Shown here: piece after piece, positions 13,301 through 24,656 of the stretch
Position numbering within the stretch: the stretch's first letter is position 1
Layout: every line of letters starts with the position of its first letter
Assembly: GCA_008711295.1 (NCBI GenBank)
Contig: VUYV01000125.1
Coordinates: 124,001-188,000, forward strand
Reading direction: 5' to 3'
From: Anarhynchus alexandrinus
Taxonomy: Eukaryota; Chordata; Aves; Charadriiformes; Charadriidae
Length of the DNA stretch: 64,000 nucleotides
The notes under the pieces: model-generated
The model's database searches: none
Told to the model about the DNA's origin: nothing
What the model saw: only the letters and a program-made list of their open reading frames with translations
Position numbers and translations under genes: made by a program

Positions 13301-13431
13301 TTGTAGCATTTAGCAAGGTGGAGGGTGTGATTCTAACCAATGCTGTTTCAAGGAACTTACAGGAGTACCATACACATAGCTGGCATGGTATCACCACGAT
13401 CATCATGGATTTGCTTTTTGGTTTGCTGTGG

Positions 13432-13457
13432 TTTTTTTTTTTTTTTTTTTTTTTTTN
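13432..13457. other. Poly(T) run ending in a one-base assembly gap
   Basis: Twenty-five T residues are followed by a single N at 13457. The true run length is not resolved. The adjacent ATACATACTTACG is ordinary unique sequence. Confidence 0.9.
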
Positions 13458-14763
13458 ATACATACTTACGGCAATTATAGAAGATGAAGCACAAGTAGAG
13501 TGTACCTTGTTTTATCACTTTGCAAAATAGTATTGCTATCAATGGCTAATAACTCACAGCTTTGCAGGGCAGGCAGTATAGCATGCAATAAATAAGAGAG
13601 ATGAAAGTATTGGAAGCTGCAGGGAGGTACCCACGGTAGTTTATATTCAATGTACCTGTTGAATTTCTCAGAAAGATATAGTGAGAAGAAGATATGCTAT
13701 TTTGTGAAGAACCTGTAGTACTGCATACTGATGAGGCATAACACATATTGCTTTTAGCATAACAAAAACTCTTGGAATTAGAACAGGCATCAGCTCAAAG
13801 TTAGTTAAAGATATGTTTTGCTTGTGAACACATGGCCTTGGTCCTTCAAGCTTTTTCTTTGATTTGGGCCTTCAACCTACCAAAAGTCGGACCGGTTTAT
13901 ACAGCGTATGCTATCAGACACCAAAACACTTCTGCCAGTCAGTGTTCATCATCAGTGTGGTTTCCTCTGAATCTCTGTGGGCAATTTATAATGATAGATT
14001 CATTAAAGTTCCTCAAATGTTGGAAAGGAGACACAAATTTTCATCATCCACTCAAATGCCTTCATAGATATTTTCTTTCTTCTTTTTCTAGCTGAAGGTG
14101 ATTTTGCTGAGCGGGGATATTGGGTATTTCTAATTTACATGATGTGTTAAGTGTCATATGTTAGGTATTAAAGTGAGCAGGGAAATGCCTCTTTGTATAG
14201 CCTTAATCACATACAGCCCAAGGACAATAAAACTTAAGAACAGAATTCATGTTCAACAACAAAACATTTTATGGATTCATTACTATTATAATTTAAACCT
14301 GGGTTTAAAGAACTGATCATAAATAAATGGAAAAAACCTAACAACAATACAACTAACACAGACTCTGGTGCTTCAAGAATCCACAGCTGTAGGTCCAACT
14401 TTTGAAGTTCTAGTACCGAGTACAACAGACTAAGTCTGAACTCCAAATTTCATTCTACAATGTCATAAAGTGAAATCAAATTAATCCAGACCTTTTTTGT
14501 AATAAATTCAATTTAATTTGTTATTCAATAATAAAACTGTTATCAAATGGAACCGGGCATAAATATTTTTAAATGAACACAGAAAGGAACTATTTCAAGT
14601 GGGACAAAATGAAATTATTCATCTCCCTGAAACAATACATTGTGGATGATAAAAGTGGACATGGATTGAAAAAGTGACTGGATTCACTTGTGGAAGAAGG
14701 ATCAACCTAACATCTGTATCATTTCACACCTGACCTGTTCCATGTCCTCCTCCTCCTGGCTTC

Positions 14764-14834
14764 GGCCAGCAGTCACTTCTGGAGAGAGGATGCTGGGCTG
14801 GATGGACTTTCAGTCTAGCATAGTATAAAGAATG
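14764..14834 (+). mobile_element. Probable ancient CR1/L3-like LINE 3' fragment
   Basis: The stretch contains GGATGCTGGGCTGGATGGAC followed by a 'TCAGTCTAGCATAGTAT' block. This resembles the 'gatactgggctagatggacc...ggtctgacccagtatgg' end found in old amniote LINE elements, as I remember it. About 70 bp is alignable by eye with many differences, which implies great age. An 86-codon open frame on the other strand (14810-15070) begins outside and ends inside this fragment and has no recognisable domain. Confidence 0.4.
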
Positions 14835-17617
14835 TTACTCTTTTCCTGTTTCTTAAAAAACTTATCGGGATATAGGTCCTCATCTGAAAATGAGTCACTG
14901 GCATTCAGTACCCGTTGTGGTATTTCAAGAAGGCCTGAAGGAAGACTTTGCTGATTCAGGGTATTGCACAGGCAACAACATGCTGTATCACCATCCAGAT
15001 ATATAGTTTCACTCACAGCGCTTTGCCAGGCTTTGATGGCCTTTATGTATCCAAACAAAAATGTCAACACTCAGTCCTTCGGGAATGATGATTTGGGCAT
15101 TGCGCAGAGTTGGGATGTTTCACTAAGACAGCTGGCCCAGCCCAACATAAAATTCATCAGCTGAGCTTGGAACACAATTTATCTGTCTTGGCAGCTAATG
15201 TTTTGGCAATGCGTTTGTGATAAGCCGTAAAACAGTTTGTATTTGGCTATCACCCTCTGTCAGTGCTCGTGTTTGCTCCAGTTTTTTTCAAGCCAAGTCG
15301 GTCTGTTTTCTCAATATCATCAACACAGACCAAACCACATGCAGGTCTGTGGCAAAATATCTTACAGCTGCAAGAAAGGAGAATAGACATTTGTAGACAG
15401 TAGGTTTTGAGAAGTTTCTATGTAGAGTTGAGTGAAGTTTTCTCACAATTCAAGGAAAATAGTTTTAATGTATTTTATTCTCCTGATTTAGTTAAAAATT
15501 TGGATATGTTGGCAGAATATATTTTAAAGTGTATTGAAGCACTCTCAAAAAGCAATTTTTTTTTTTGTTTGTTTTAAAAATAACATTAATTAATTAATTT
15601 CTGGTTCACCATGAAAATAAAATCAGGACAAAAACACTGGTTGAAAACAAGCCATATATATAAATTATATATAAAGTTACCTGAGGTAATAATCCAATGC
15701 TAATCATTACTCATGCACAGGTAATTTCCAGCCAGAGAATACTTTTCATCTGGATGTGGTCTTAACTTGCTAAGTACCACCTGGCTTTTATTTTTCCCAG
15801 ATTTTGTAGAAAACTATTGAGTTAATACGTGGATTCTTAGGTTTCACTGGAAACTGGAAGTAGGAAATATGATCAAAGAAAGTTAGAATAAAAGAAAAAA
15901 GTGAGCTGTGTTTTTCTTTGCCATTGCATAACCAGTATTAGATAAAGTGGCATTTCATGCCAGCCTTGTGGACTAAAGTCATGATAAATGAAAATGCCTG
16001 AATTACCTTACTTCAGTATGAGATAAATTGTTTCCTTAAAGTGCTGTTTTCACCACCTCTTTCACTCTTAAAATTCAAGATAACTAGGTAGTTATATTCT
16101 TTACTGTATTTTTTTTTTAATTTCTGAGATGTAAAGTTTGATTTTCCTGAGTATAATAAAAACAAACAGGAAGCCGTTCCCACAATTGCCAACAGTGGGA
16201 AGTATTAATCCATCTCACGTCGCTGCTCCATTTCACTTGGTCCTATTGCACACATGTCATACAGTCAATTTATAAGGATTAGCCATGTTTCCAGTGTCTC
16301 CATCTGGACAGTCAGATGTCCAGAAATGCTAGGCTACCATCAGAAACAATAGAATTGGTAAACCCACATCTGCTTGGTGAAGAAATTTCTGATTTTGCTT
16401 TGGTGAGCTCTGATATTAAATGATGTTTTTGGCTCTGTCTGCACACTGCTATTCCAATCCATAGCTAACCTGTCTGCCTGGCGCTGGCTGAGTGAAATTT
16501 CCACAAGGGTAAATAGGACCATAGACTATGGCCAAGAACATACAGCCATGCCAATGCAAATGCCAAACCTGGCCACATCGTAACTATGGCAGTGCTTGGG
16601 TAGAGGCAAAGAGCTACCCAGATAGACTGGGATACCCCTTAGCTTTTATAGTGTCTGTGGCTGTCTGTGGAGAAAAGACTCTTTTAGTAGCAGCAGTTGA
16701 CAGGTTACCACAGAATAGAGTTTAGATTAAAAAGTGGAAAATTAGTGCACAAATGTACAAATCAGGTAGAACCTCTTCAAAAAAATAATCTTTTGGCTAA
16801 TCTGAAAGTATCAGAATTGTCTTTACAGGCACCATATATAATGTCTGGGTTTGGAAAAAACAGTCCAAAACCACCTGGACCAAACTAATGACTGTCTGGA
16901 ATAGCTGGAATCCATCAATGCTACAGTATGCAAGTATGGATAGCTAAATCTTTATTTTGTCCCATTAAATTACTGGAGCAAACTCTGAGTTTGAATAATT
17001 GAGCTAACACCACAGATTGAATCTGATTTGTTTGCCAGTATGATCAATCTAGATGAAAGTTTGCACTTTTAAAACACAAGGTTTTTATTGTGTACCATAT
17101 ATCACCAAGGACCTCAAATGAAGAAGGGGATATTCAAGTCAATTTATGATCATACTGGATTTTATAAGGCCCCTTAGAAAATACAGTATTTTGAGTAGCT
17201 CAATTTAGGGAACAGCTGTTCTCAAAGTGAAGCTGAAGCACTTGCTGTCTTTTTGAAAGCGAATTGTTTGGGGAGATATTGTAAAATAATTTGGTGTCCA
17301 CTGCAGAGCAGACTCCTAATACCGATTTCATAAATGTAAATATTCTAATCCCAGAAATGCTGCACTGACCTTTCATATTGTTTTTGTGCACTTTGCCAGG
17401 ATTTTGAGAAAATATGAACCATGAAGTTTGAAATACAGTGCTACATTTCTCCACTTCAAAAGCAATAACAGTCACTTTTAACATGTAAAAGCTCTTTTGG
17501 GACAAAAACTCTTCGCTTAGGATTAATTTTCTTTTCTTTTCCTTTCCTCTCCTTTCTATGAAGAGGACACTTAAAACATTTTCTATTCCTCCATGGGAAA
17601 TGCAGGTAATAAGGCAA

Positions 17618-17654
17618 TGTTATCCCTTAACAATATGAAAAATAAGGGATAACA
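17618..17654. other. Perfect 12-bp inverted repeat (hairpin)
   Basis: TGTTATCCCTTA at 17618-17629 is exactly complementary to TAAGGGATAACA at 17643-17654, with a 13-nt A-rich loop. No terminal repeats or target-site duplications of a small transposon are evident around it. Confidence 0.7.
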
Positions 17655-19388
17655 ACAGTGTGGGAAATTATCTGCATTTTCCACCCTTTCCTCAGCCTGA
17701 GCAGAACATCTGCAGTGCATCAATAAGACAAAGAGAGCATCTCTGGAGAGGTCTGTGATGGCACTTAGTCTTAATTGGAAACTGATTTCCATTTCTTCTG
17801 AAATCATCATTCCACAAAATGTGTTTCTTTACTGGTAGAAATCGTAAATGTTATTTTACAAAGCACTTTAAACCGTGACAGATAAAAATGTAATATAATA
17901 GAGTCTCAGCTTCCTATTCCACCTGATCCAGGCTAAGCAAATGACACCCTGAATTCTTTCCAGTCTTCGTAGTCTTATGTTGTTTTATGTATGTAAAAAT
18001 TTGTCATGTCATTTTCTACAAAGATAAGGGGCTATATAAAATTTTATATGTATCTCTGAGAGGCAAAGAAATTTACCTCACAATATCCTGGGTAACTACT
18101 TCTTTCTGGGAAGGAATGAAAACACTGATTCTAGCTTTACCACTACTTCCCAAATAAATTATTTTCAGAACAGTATTTGTTATTTAGCAAGGAGATTGTG
18201 TGGATGATTAGATTTTTTATTATAGTGTCCTTTTTTTTTATGTATAATACACTAAAATACAGAATAATAACTAGAGTATTAACTTCTTGTCTCATTATTT
18301 ACAAAATTCTTCTAATCCATTCCCTTAAGTATCAAATTCTTATCTGTAATATGCAGATTTTCATGAAAAAAAAAAGTTTAAAAGTTTATTAATTGTGAGA
18401 GCTCTACATATGTGAAGGGAACATGCCTCAAAGTATGTGAAAGCCAACGGAAGAAAATTTGCATTTAATGAATCAGACCCTAAATGCAAACTCAACAACA
18501 GACATCACTTTTCCTAACCACAGGTCAGTAACAATTTGAAAGAAGGGTACAACAAAATGATTTCCAGCCTTCCCTGCATGGCATATGTGAATCCTGAGGA
18601 AGAAACTGTGTCATATTTTGCTCCTTTTTACAAACACAGGCAAGAGAAATGGTGTTTTCCTGAGGCCATTAAATCACAGGATGGGTTTAGTATAATGTTC
18701 TTTAGCCTAACAGCAGGCTATTAAAACATTTGGGGATATCTTTGAGACTAGTTCAAATGGAAAAAAAAAGGAGATTTCTAAGTTTTAGAAGATAAAGGTT
18801 TCATGATTAGTCCATGTGCCATGAAATCAAAGTCATTAAAGAAGGAACACGATTCAAAAAGTGAGAATAATTTCAATAGTATTCATGGCAATTAAATTTG
18901 ATTTAAATATTTTTAACATGAAGTGTTGATTTTTGTCCTTATTCTATTGTTGTTAGTTTGCTTGTTTGCTTTTTTTTTTAAATGGAATGGTACCATAATG
19001 TCAAATTTAAAACCTTTTAAGGCCTGTAAAAGCTTCTGTTCTATTGAAATGTACTTAGTACATATTAATACTCTGAAAACATGCAGCGTAGCAAGTTCTT
19101 TTTGTGCTAGATTTTTATGAGGTATGTTAATGATGATGAAGTGCAAGGTATTTCTTAACATCCTTCTAATGGGGAAGCTACAGAAGAACATGCTTTCATG
19201 GCCATGAAATCCACACATTCATTACAAAACCATTTATCAGCATTCCCTGTTTGCACCTAGACCATTGCCCTTTATACCATATCCTCAACATTTTTCATTC
19301 ATCCCTTGGCCTCCTCTGTGCGGAAACAGAAGTGGTTTACTGACTCATAGCGTGGGTTGTAAATCAAGATTAGCCTCTAATCTACGCC

Positions 19389-19416
19389 AAAAAAAAAAAA
19401 ANAAAAAAAAAAAAAA
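19389..19416. other. Poly(A) run with a one-base assembly gap
   Basis: A run of 13 A, an N at 19402, then 14 A. The sequence upstream does not look like a processed transcript, so this is read as an unresolved homopolymer and not as the tail of a retrocopy. Confidence 0.85.
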
Positions 19417-20409
19417 GACTGAATAGCTTTGCAACAAAATCTACCAGAACTTAATTTTATTACATGAAACAAACAACTTAAAAATCCTATGGATATGATA
19501 GTAAAATATCCATTATATGAAATGATGATTCATAAAATGAATGCCTAGAAAATATGTAGACAGCTGTTTGACATAATATCTTCCTCAATAAAACAGAGTT
19601 TTAGTTCAAAGAGATGCTGTTTATTTCCAGCCTTTGAATACTTCAGGCTCAAAGTCTTCTTCATTAGCAAAGGCATTGTCTTGAGGCTGCCATCTAAATA
19701 TTTGTAATTTAGGATTGTTTAACGTATCAAACATTTATCTACGGCTGTTATGCTTGAAACGAGAATAGGGACAAGAATAGGGATGGTAATCTACATGCAA
19801 TTCAAATTAATATTCTTTTTTTGTTGTTTTTCAGCTAATGAAGACTCTGAAATAACGTCAAACAAATGGGAAAAAAACAGTTTCAAAGCAGTGGTACTTT
19901 TACTAATGAGAAAGTGGTTTTGTAGTGGCATCACTTGCTGGGTTCAAAAGATCACACAGTTCACAGATATTATAGCTTCTGAAAATTATCAAATGAGGTA
20001 AAAGGAGAAAAACCTATCCTTATTATGGAACTAAGTTACTTGATGAATGTAGTTAAAGGCCAGAACTACATGAAGTAAATTTTGGATTTGGTTACTTATT
20101 AGGGCACCATTTGTACAGAGAAGGGTTTTTAACACATGTAAAAGGCAGCACATACTACCTCTTCCCAACAAGCGTGTTTCCAGTATTTAACAGTAACGGC
20201 TACATGGAAATATTTGGGGCATTTTAAGACATTTCTCCTGTTAATACGCAGTACCCTTGAACACTAAAACCTGTTTTTTGTTTTCTGAAGAAAAAAAATG
20301 TATTACTCTGATTCATGGGAAGAAATGATGAATTAAGAGCTGAGCTTGTCTACAGCAAGCTGTTTTATCAGGATCTGTGGATCCTTAGGGACCACTGACT
20401 ACTCTGTAC

Positions 20410-20426
20410 TGCCTGCCTGCCTGCCT
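20410..20426. repeat. TGCC tetranucleotide microsatellite
   Basis: Four consecutive TGCC units plus a partial one. Confidence 0.75.
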
Positions 20427-20588
20427 AATTTTAACTTAAACACATAAATGCATATCATTCAACTACCATTGCATCAAGGCTGTTTGGCACCACAGCAAAT
20501 AGCTAGAAAGCATGGAAATTGCATGTTGAAAATTACACTGAGACAACTGTGGCAAAGCCATCTAAAAAAGACGAGTGGACAGGTCGTG

Positions 20589-20596
20589 TGACGTCA
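20589..20596. promoter_or_regulatory. Perfect CRE palindrome TGACGTCA
   Basis: The full 8-bp CREB/ATF consensus with an intact CpG lies in CpG-poor DNA outside any recognised repeat. No promoter is visible near it. A match of this length is not rare in 64 kb, so function is only a possibility. Confidence 0.3.
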
Positions 20597-22104
20597 ATGG
20601 ACCGAACTTCACACATCAGCTGGAAACAGACTCCTCACCTCCACCTTACACACCACACCTGACTTAGAAAAAAGGCTGCCGTCTGTAGTGCTGTACCACC
20701 CCTCTCAAGAGAACATTCAGAATAATAACGTATTGATAATTGGTTCTGGGACCACAGAAGAAGATCGATTGCACTCATTACTTTATGAGCATGCATATTT
20801 AAAGACAATAATTTCTCTTCTGTTCGGAGCATATAGGTTTAGTAATGCTTGTATGGTAACTGAGTCCGTGCTGTTGACACAGCTGAATTTATAACACTTT
20901 AACAAAGTCAATTAATTAAATATTTGGATGAACCTATGAGGTGAATAGCAATAGTAACACATTTTATAAATATTTAAATACTTAATACATGTAAATATTG
21001 ACAGAAATAGCAGAAATTGAAGAGGAGCAAGCTAAAACAAACAAAAACCCATTTCTGCTTTATTATCAATACTTCACAATCTGTTTTGGTCATTTTAGCA
21101 CTATATTTTGTAGCTGAAGCAAAATGTTCTAATCAAAATTTAGAGGTTCTCATTATTTCGAAAAGAAAAGTGCCATTTCCACTTCTCTGGAACTACATCC
21201 TGTTTTACAAAAGGAATTGAAACTTTAATTTTTGTAAAGACAAGTCTGATTTTATGAGGAATACCAAAATAATTTCTCATACCAGAGGGTCTTGAATTCA
21301 GTATTTCTGATTCGGAAAGAATAAAACAAATTTTATTCTTGCTGTTCCACAAATCACATGATGGACCTTGCTAGTCCATCATGGACCTGTAATTGCATGA
21401 ACATAGCCACTTCAGAAAAGACTCAAGTCTCTGCCAATGTTAATTATGCTTTGTGGTGTGGTAGAAAGTTTTGTTGAGTCTATTCAAGCTTTAGTTTTAA
21501 CTGCGCCAAGCAACTAACGATTCTTCAGAAACCCCACCAAAACTCTTTGTAATTTATTTTCTTCTGAGCAAAAATAGGAAAATAATGTTACATACTAGAA
21601 TAAGGACTTAGTCTGATGATTTATTTAGAGGAGAAAAGGACTGGATGACAGAAAAGCTGTAAGATTTTTGTCTGAAATAGAGAAAGCGTTAATCAGCTAA
21701 ATAAATTAATTTGTTACTTGATCACATTTGGAATGTAAGTCTATAAGTGCAATATACAAAGTTACATCCAACATTTAATTATTGTATCCACATGAATTTC
21801 ATTAGTTTCATTATACCTATGAATTTCAGTCAACCAATCTCACTTCATTCATTTGTGGTTAATAGGGAAAGATTTTGGACATGGCAGGTAAAGGCAGAGA
21901 AGAGTAATAATTTAAATGTGTGCAGTGGGTTGACCCCGGCTGGAGGCCAAGTGCCCACGAGAGCCACTCTGTCACTCCCCTCCTCAGCTGGACAGGGGAG
22001 AGAAAAAATAACAAAAGGTTCATGGGTGGAGATAAGGACAGGGAGATCACTCACCCATTACCATCACAGGCAAAACAGACTCAGTTCGGGGGACATTAGT
22101 TTAA

Positions 22105-22110
22105 TTTATT
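22105..22110 (-). promoter_or_regulatory. LTR polyadenylation signal AATAAA
   Basis: TTTATT on the plus strand is AATAAA in LTR sense, at the same relative place as 57393-57398 in the other copy. Confidence 0.55.
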
Positions 22111-22278
22111 ACCTATCCAATCAGAGGAGGATAATGACAAATAAACCCAAATCTTACAACACCTTCCCCCCACCCCACCCTTCTTCCCAGGCTCAACTTC
22201 ACTCCCCATTTCTCTCCCTCCTCCCCCTGAGTGGCGCAGGGGGATGGGGAATGGGGGTTGAGGTCAGTTCATCACACC

Positions 22279-22779
22279 TCATCTCTGCCGCTCCTTCCTC
22301 CTCAGGGGAGGACTCCTCACACTCTTCCCTGCTCCAGCGTGGGGTCCCTCCCACAGGAGAAAGTCCTCCACGAACTTCTCCAATGTGGGTCCTTCCCATG
22401 GGCTGCAGTTCTTCATGAACTGCTCCAGTGTGGGTCCCTTCCATGGGGTGCAGTCCTTCGGGAAAAGACTGCTCCAGCGTGGGTTCCCCACAGGATCACA
22501 AGTCCTGCCAGGAACAGACTCCTCCAGAGTGGGCTCCTCTCTCCATGGGGCCACAGGTCCTGCCAGGAACCTGCTCCAGTGTAGGCTTCCCACAGGGTCA
22601 CAACCTCCTTTGGGCATCCACCTGCTCCAGCATAGGCTCCTCCATGAGCTGAAGGGGACAGCCTGCTTCACCATGGTCTTCACCACGGGCTGCAGCTGAA
22701 TCTGCTCTGGTGCCTGGAGCACCTCCTCCTCATCCTCCTTCTTCACTGACCTTGGTGTCTGCAGAGTTGTTGCTCTCAC
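22279..22779 (-). other. 166-codon open frame within the LTR, sense of the LTR
   Basis: An uninterrupted frame in LTR sense crosses the tandem array. The two 45-bp units give two 15-residue peptide repeats with the core GPTLE and ending PWE or LWE. No known retroviral or cellular domain is recognisable. In the copy at 56548 the repeat frame is preserved, but the upstream part is broken by a small insertion near 56863. GC-rich tandem DNA with 45-bp periodicity makes long stop-free frames easily, so translation is unproven. Confidence 0.3.
22331..22640 (-). repeat. Tandem array of 45-53-bp units inside the LTR
   Basis: Read from low to high coordinate, the units are a 17-bp partial (22331-22347), then 45 (22348-22392), 45 (22393-22437), 50 (22438-22487), 50 (22488-22537), 53 (22538-22590) and 50 bp (22591-22640). 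Each contains a CTGCTCCAG-like core (CTGGAGCAG in sense) and ends in a GGNTCC motif. The copy at 56548 has two fewer full units. Confidence 0.75.
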
Positions 22780-23014
22780 ATATTCTCACTCCTCTTTACC
22801 AGCTGCAGTTTCTGCATGGTTTTTTTTTCCCCTTTCTTAACTGTGTTATCCCAGCAGTGCTACTACCGTTGCTGATGAGCTCGGCCTTGGCCAGGGGCAG
22901 ATTCATCTTGGAGCTGGCTGGCATTGGCTTTATTGGACAGGGGGGAAGCTTCTAGCAGCTTCCCACAGAAGCCATCCCTGTAGCCCCCCGCTACCAAAAC
23001 CTTTCCACGATACA

Positions 23015-24309
23015 ATGGGATACTCAGAAACATGTGGGGACTCTCTCTGCTGCATGGGGATAGGGTCTCACAAGTAAGAAGAGTTCATTACTGAAGACTT
23101 ATAGGCACAACTATAATATAAGTACATGAAAGTAATGACAGTAATAATCAAGAGCATGTGAATTAAAATTTATCATAAAATAGTATGAAAACCATGAAGC
23201 TTTATCCCCTGATATTACAGACAATTCAAACATTCTGTAATCACAGGACAGCTATAGGAACATCTGTTTTCCACTCCAGAATCATTTTACTCACTCTCCA
23301 TGGTGAAAAATATACTATACAATTTGTAGAGAAATATAGCATTGTTAAGTATTATTAATCTTATCCAGTTTCCATACATAATGGGTGATTGCTTATTTTT
23401 GCATCTTAATTCACACCCCTACAACTATGCAGGAACAGATTTTTGGATTTTCTACTTTTTTTTTTTTATGGAAGAGTTATCCACAGGGGAAAAATAGACA
23501 TTAGAAGAGAATGTTGAAGCCTATTCTATTTTCCTTCTCTATTTTCTAAATTTCCCTTGCAGAAGAATGGAAATACTGATCTTTTCTTTGAACTCACATA
23601 ACTATGGAAGTATTCACACAGTGAGGACCCTATTTAAGTATGTCTTTCAGCTATTTTAAAGGTGGAAAAGGGGAACAATAGAATATTTACCTTGAGATCA
23701 GCTACATCAGCTATAAAATGAGGAAATATCTGAGAAATGCCTCATATTAGTCACTGTATACAGCTAATGAATATCACTCCTTTGTTAAACACATAATTAC
23801 AGAGTTCTTAGGACTATGAAATCTTTCAAAAAAATGATTAATTTCAGACATTCACACAGCTTGTTCAAAGAATGTTGTGATTTTACCAGTGTTGCTTGAA
23901 GATGCTGACAGAGGAAGGCAATGATTTCAGGCTTTGTAGTCTTTCATTGTGACAATAAACAGAGCAGCAAGAAGGCTCAGAAACAAAAGAAACCACCACC
24001 AAGTACAGCAAATGGAAGCTAGTGGGAAGGTGGTCTAGGAGGCAACCAAGGATTTTCTTGACATGAGAGAATTTCATGGGTAGACAAGGCCAGTAGCAAC
24101 TCCTACATCCAGTGAGTCTCTGTGGTTTGAAGGAGTTATTTTAGAATGAAGGCTCCAACTTTCTTCCTGGAAAAAACACCCCCAATCCACTTTCTAATCA
24201 CTTTTGAAGATTCCTAAATTATGTAGATGTCTAAAGCATTCATGTTCCCAACGAGGATAGGAAGAGGACACTAATATAAATATCTACTGTCTTTTCTCTC
24301 CAGTTTCTT
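23015..24309. other. Unique AT-rich non-coding DNA
   Basis: No gene or recognisable repeat apart from a T run near 23457-23469. Confidence 0.55.
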
Positions 24310-24656
24310 AGAATCAAAGAATGGTTTGGGTTGGAAGGCACCTTTAAAGATCATCTAGTCCAATCCCCCTGCCATAAGCAGGGACATCTTCCACTAGATC
24401 AAGCTGCTCAAAGCCCCACCAAAGCTGACCTTTAACACTTCCGATGATGGGGCATCCACAGCTTCTGGGCAACCTTTCCAGTGTCTCACCATCATAAAAA
24501 ATGTCTTCTTTTTGTCCAATGTAAATTGATCCTCTTTCAGTATAAAACCATTGCCACTTGTCCTGCCACTCCAAGCCCTGGTAAAAAGCCTTTCTCCATC
24601 TTTCTTATGAGCCCCCTTTATATATTGAAAGGCCACAATAAGATCTTCCCAGATCC

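Larger units (their letters stand above)
7952..13431. other. Unique AT-rich non-coding DNA with simple repeats
   Basis: No gene is supportable. The interval holds a G-quadruplex motif (8694-8714), a TG/TA microsatellite (9891-9960), a CT-rich tract (about 10275-10312) and an AAAAC-type stretch (about 12920-12948). The rest is featureless to the eye. Confidence 0.55.
13458..19388. other. Unique AT-rich non-coding DNA
   Basis: No gene is supportable. The interval contains the ancient LINE-like fragment at 14764-14834, a polypyrimidine tract (about 17527-17556) and a perfect 12-bp hairpin (17618-17654). Confidence 0.55.
19417..21918. other. Unique AT-rich non-coding DNA
   Basis: No gene seen. 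The interval contains a TGCC microsatellite (20410-20426), a perfect CRE motif (20589-20596) and a small 8-bp inverted repeat (21359-21366 with 21374-21381). Confidence 0.55.
21919..23014 (-). mobile_element. Solo LTR, 1-kb avian ERV family with internal tandem repeats, sense -
   Basis: It matches, in reverse, the element at 56548-57581 from end to end. In sense order it has a GGTTTTGGTAGC-type start, an AAG|GTCAGT block, a 45/50-bp tandem array, an AATAAA signal (TTTATT at 22105-22110) and an end in CTGCACA. I recognise it as a very common bird LTR family. No internal gag, pol or env sequence is attached. The first few bases of the LTR in sense (about 23000-23014 here) have lost several bases relative to the other copy, so that boundary is approximate. 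AATG occurs on both sides (21915-21918 and 23014-23017), a possible short target-site duplication. Confidence 0.78.

Noticed and set aside
14810..15070. 86-codon minus-strand frame as a small gene or exon
   Set aside because: The composition looks protein-like, but there is no known domain and no clear splice context, and its 3' end runs into a probable ancient LINE fragment.
19389..19416. Poly(A) tail of a processed pseudogene
   Set aside because: No coding-like or UTR-like sequence of a known gene precedes it and no target-site duplication is visible.
21747..22418. 223-codon open frame on the plus strand
   Set aside because: It runs from unique DNA into the antisense strand of the 1-kb LTR. 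The composition is GC-rich repeat and no domain is recognisable.
22710..22955. Open frame with a hydrophobic stretch as a membrane peptide
   Set aside because: It is antisense to the U3 region of the 1-kb LTR.
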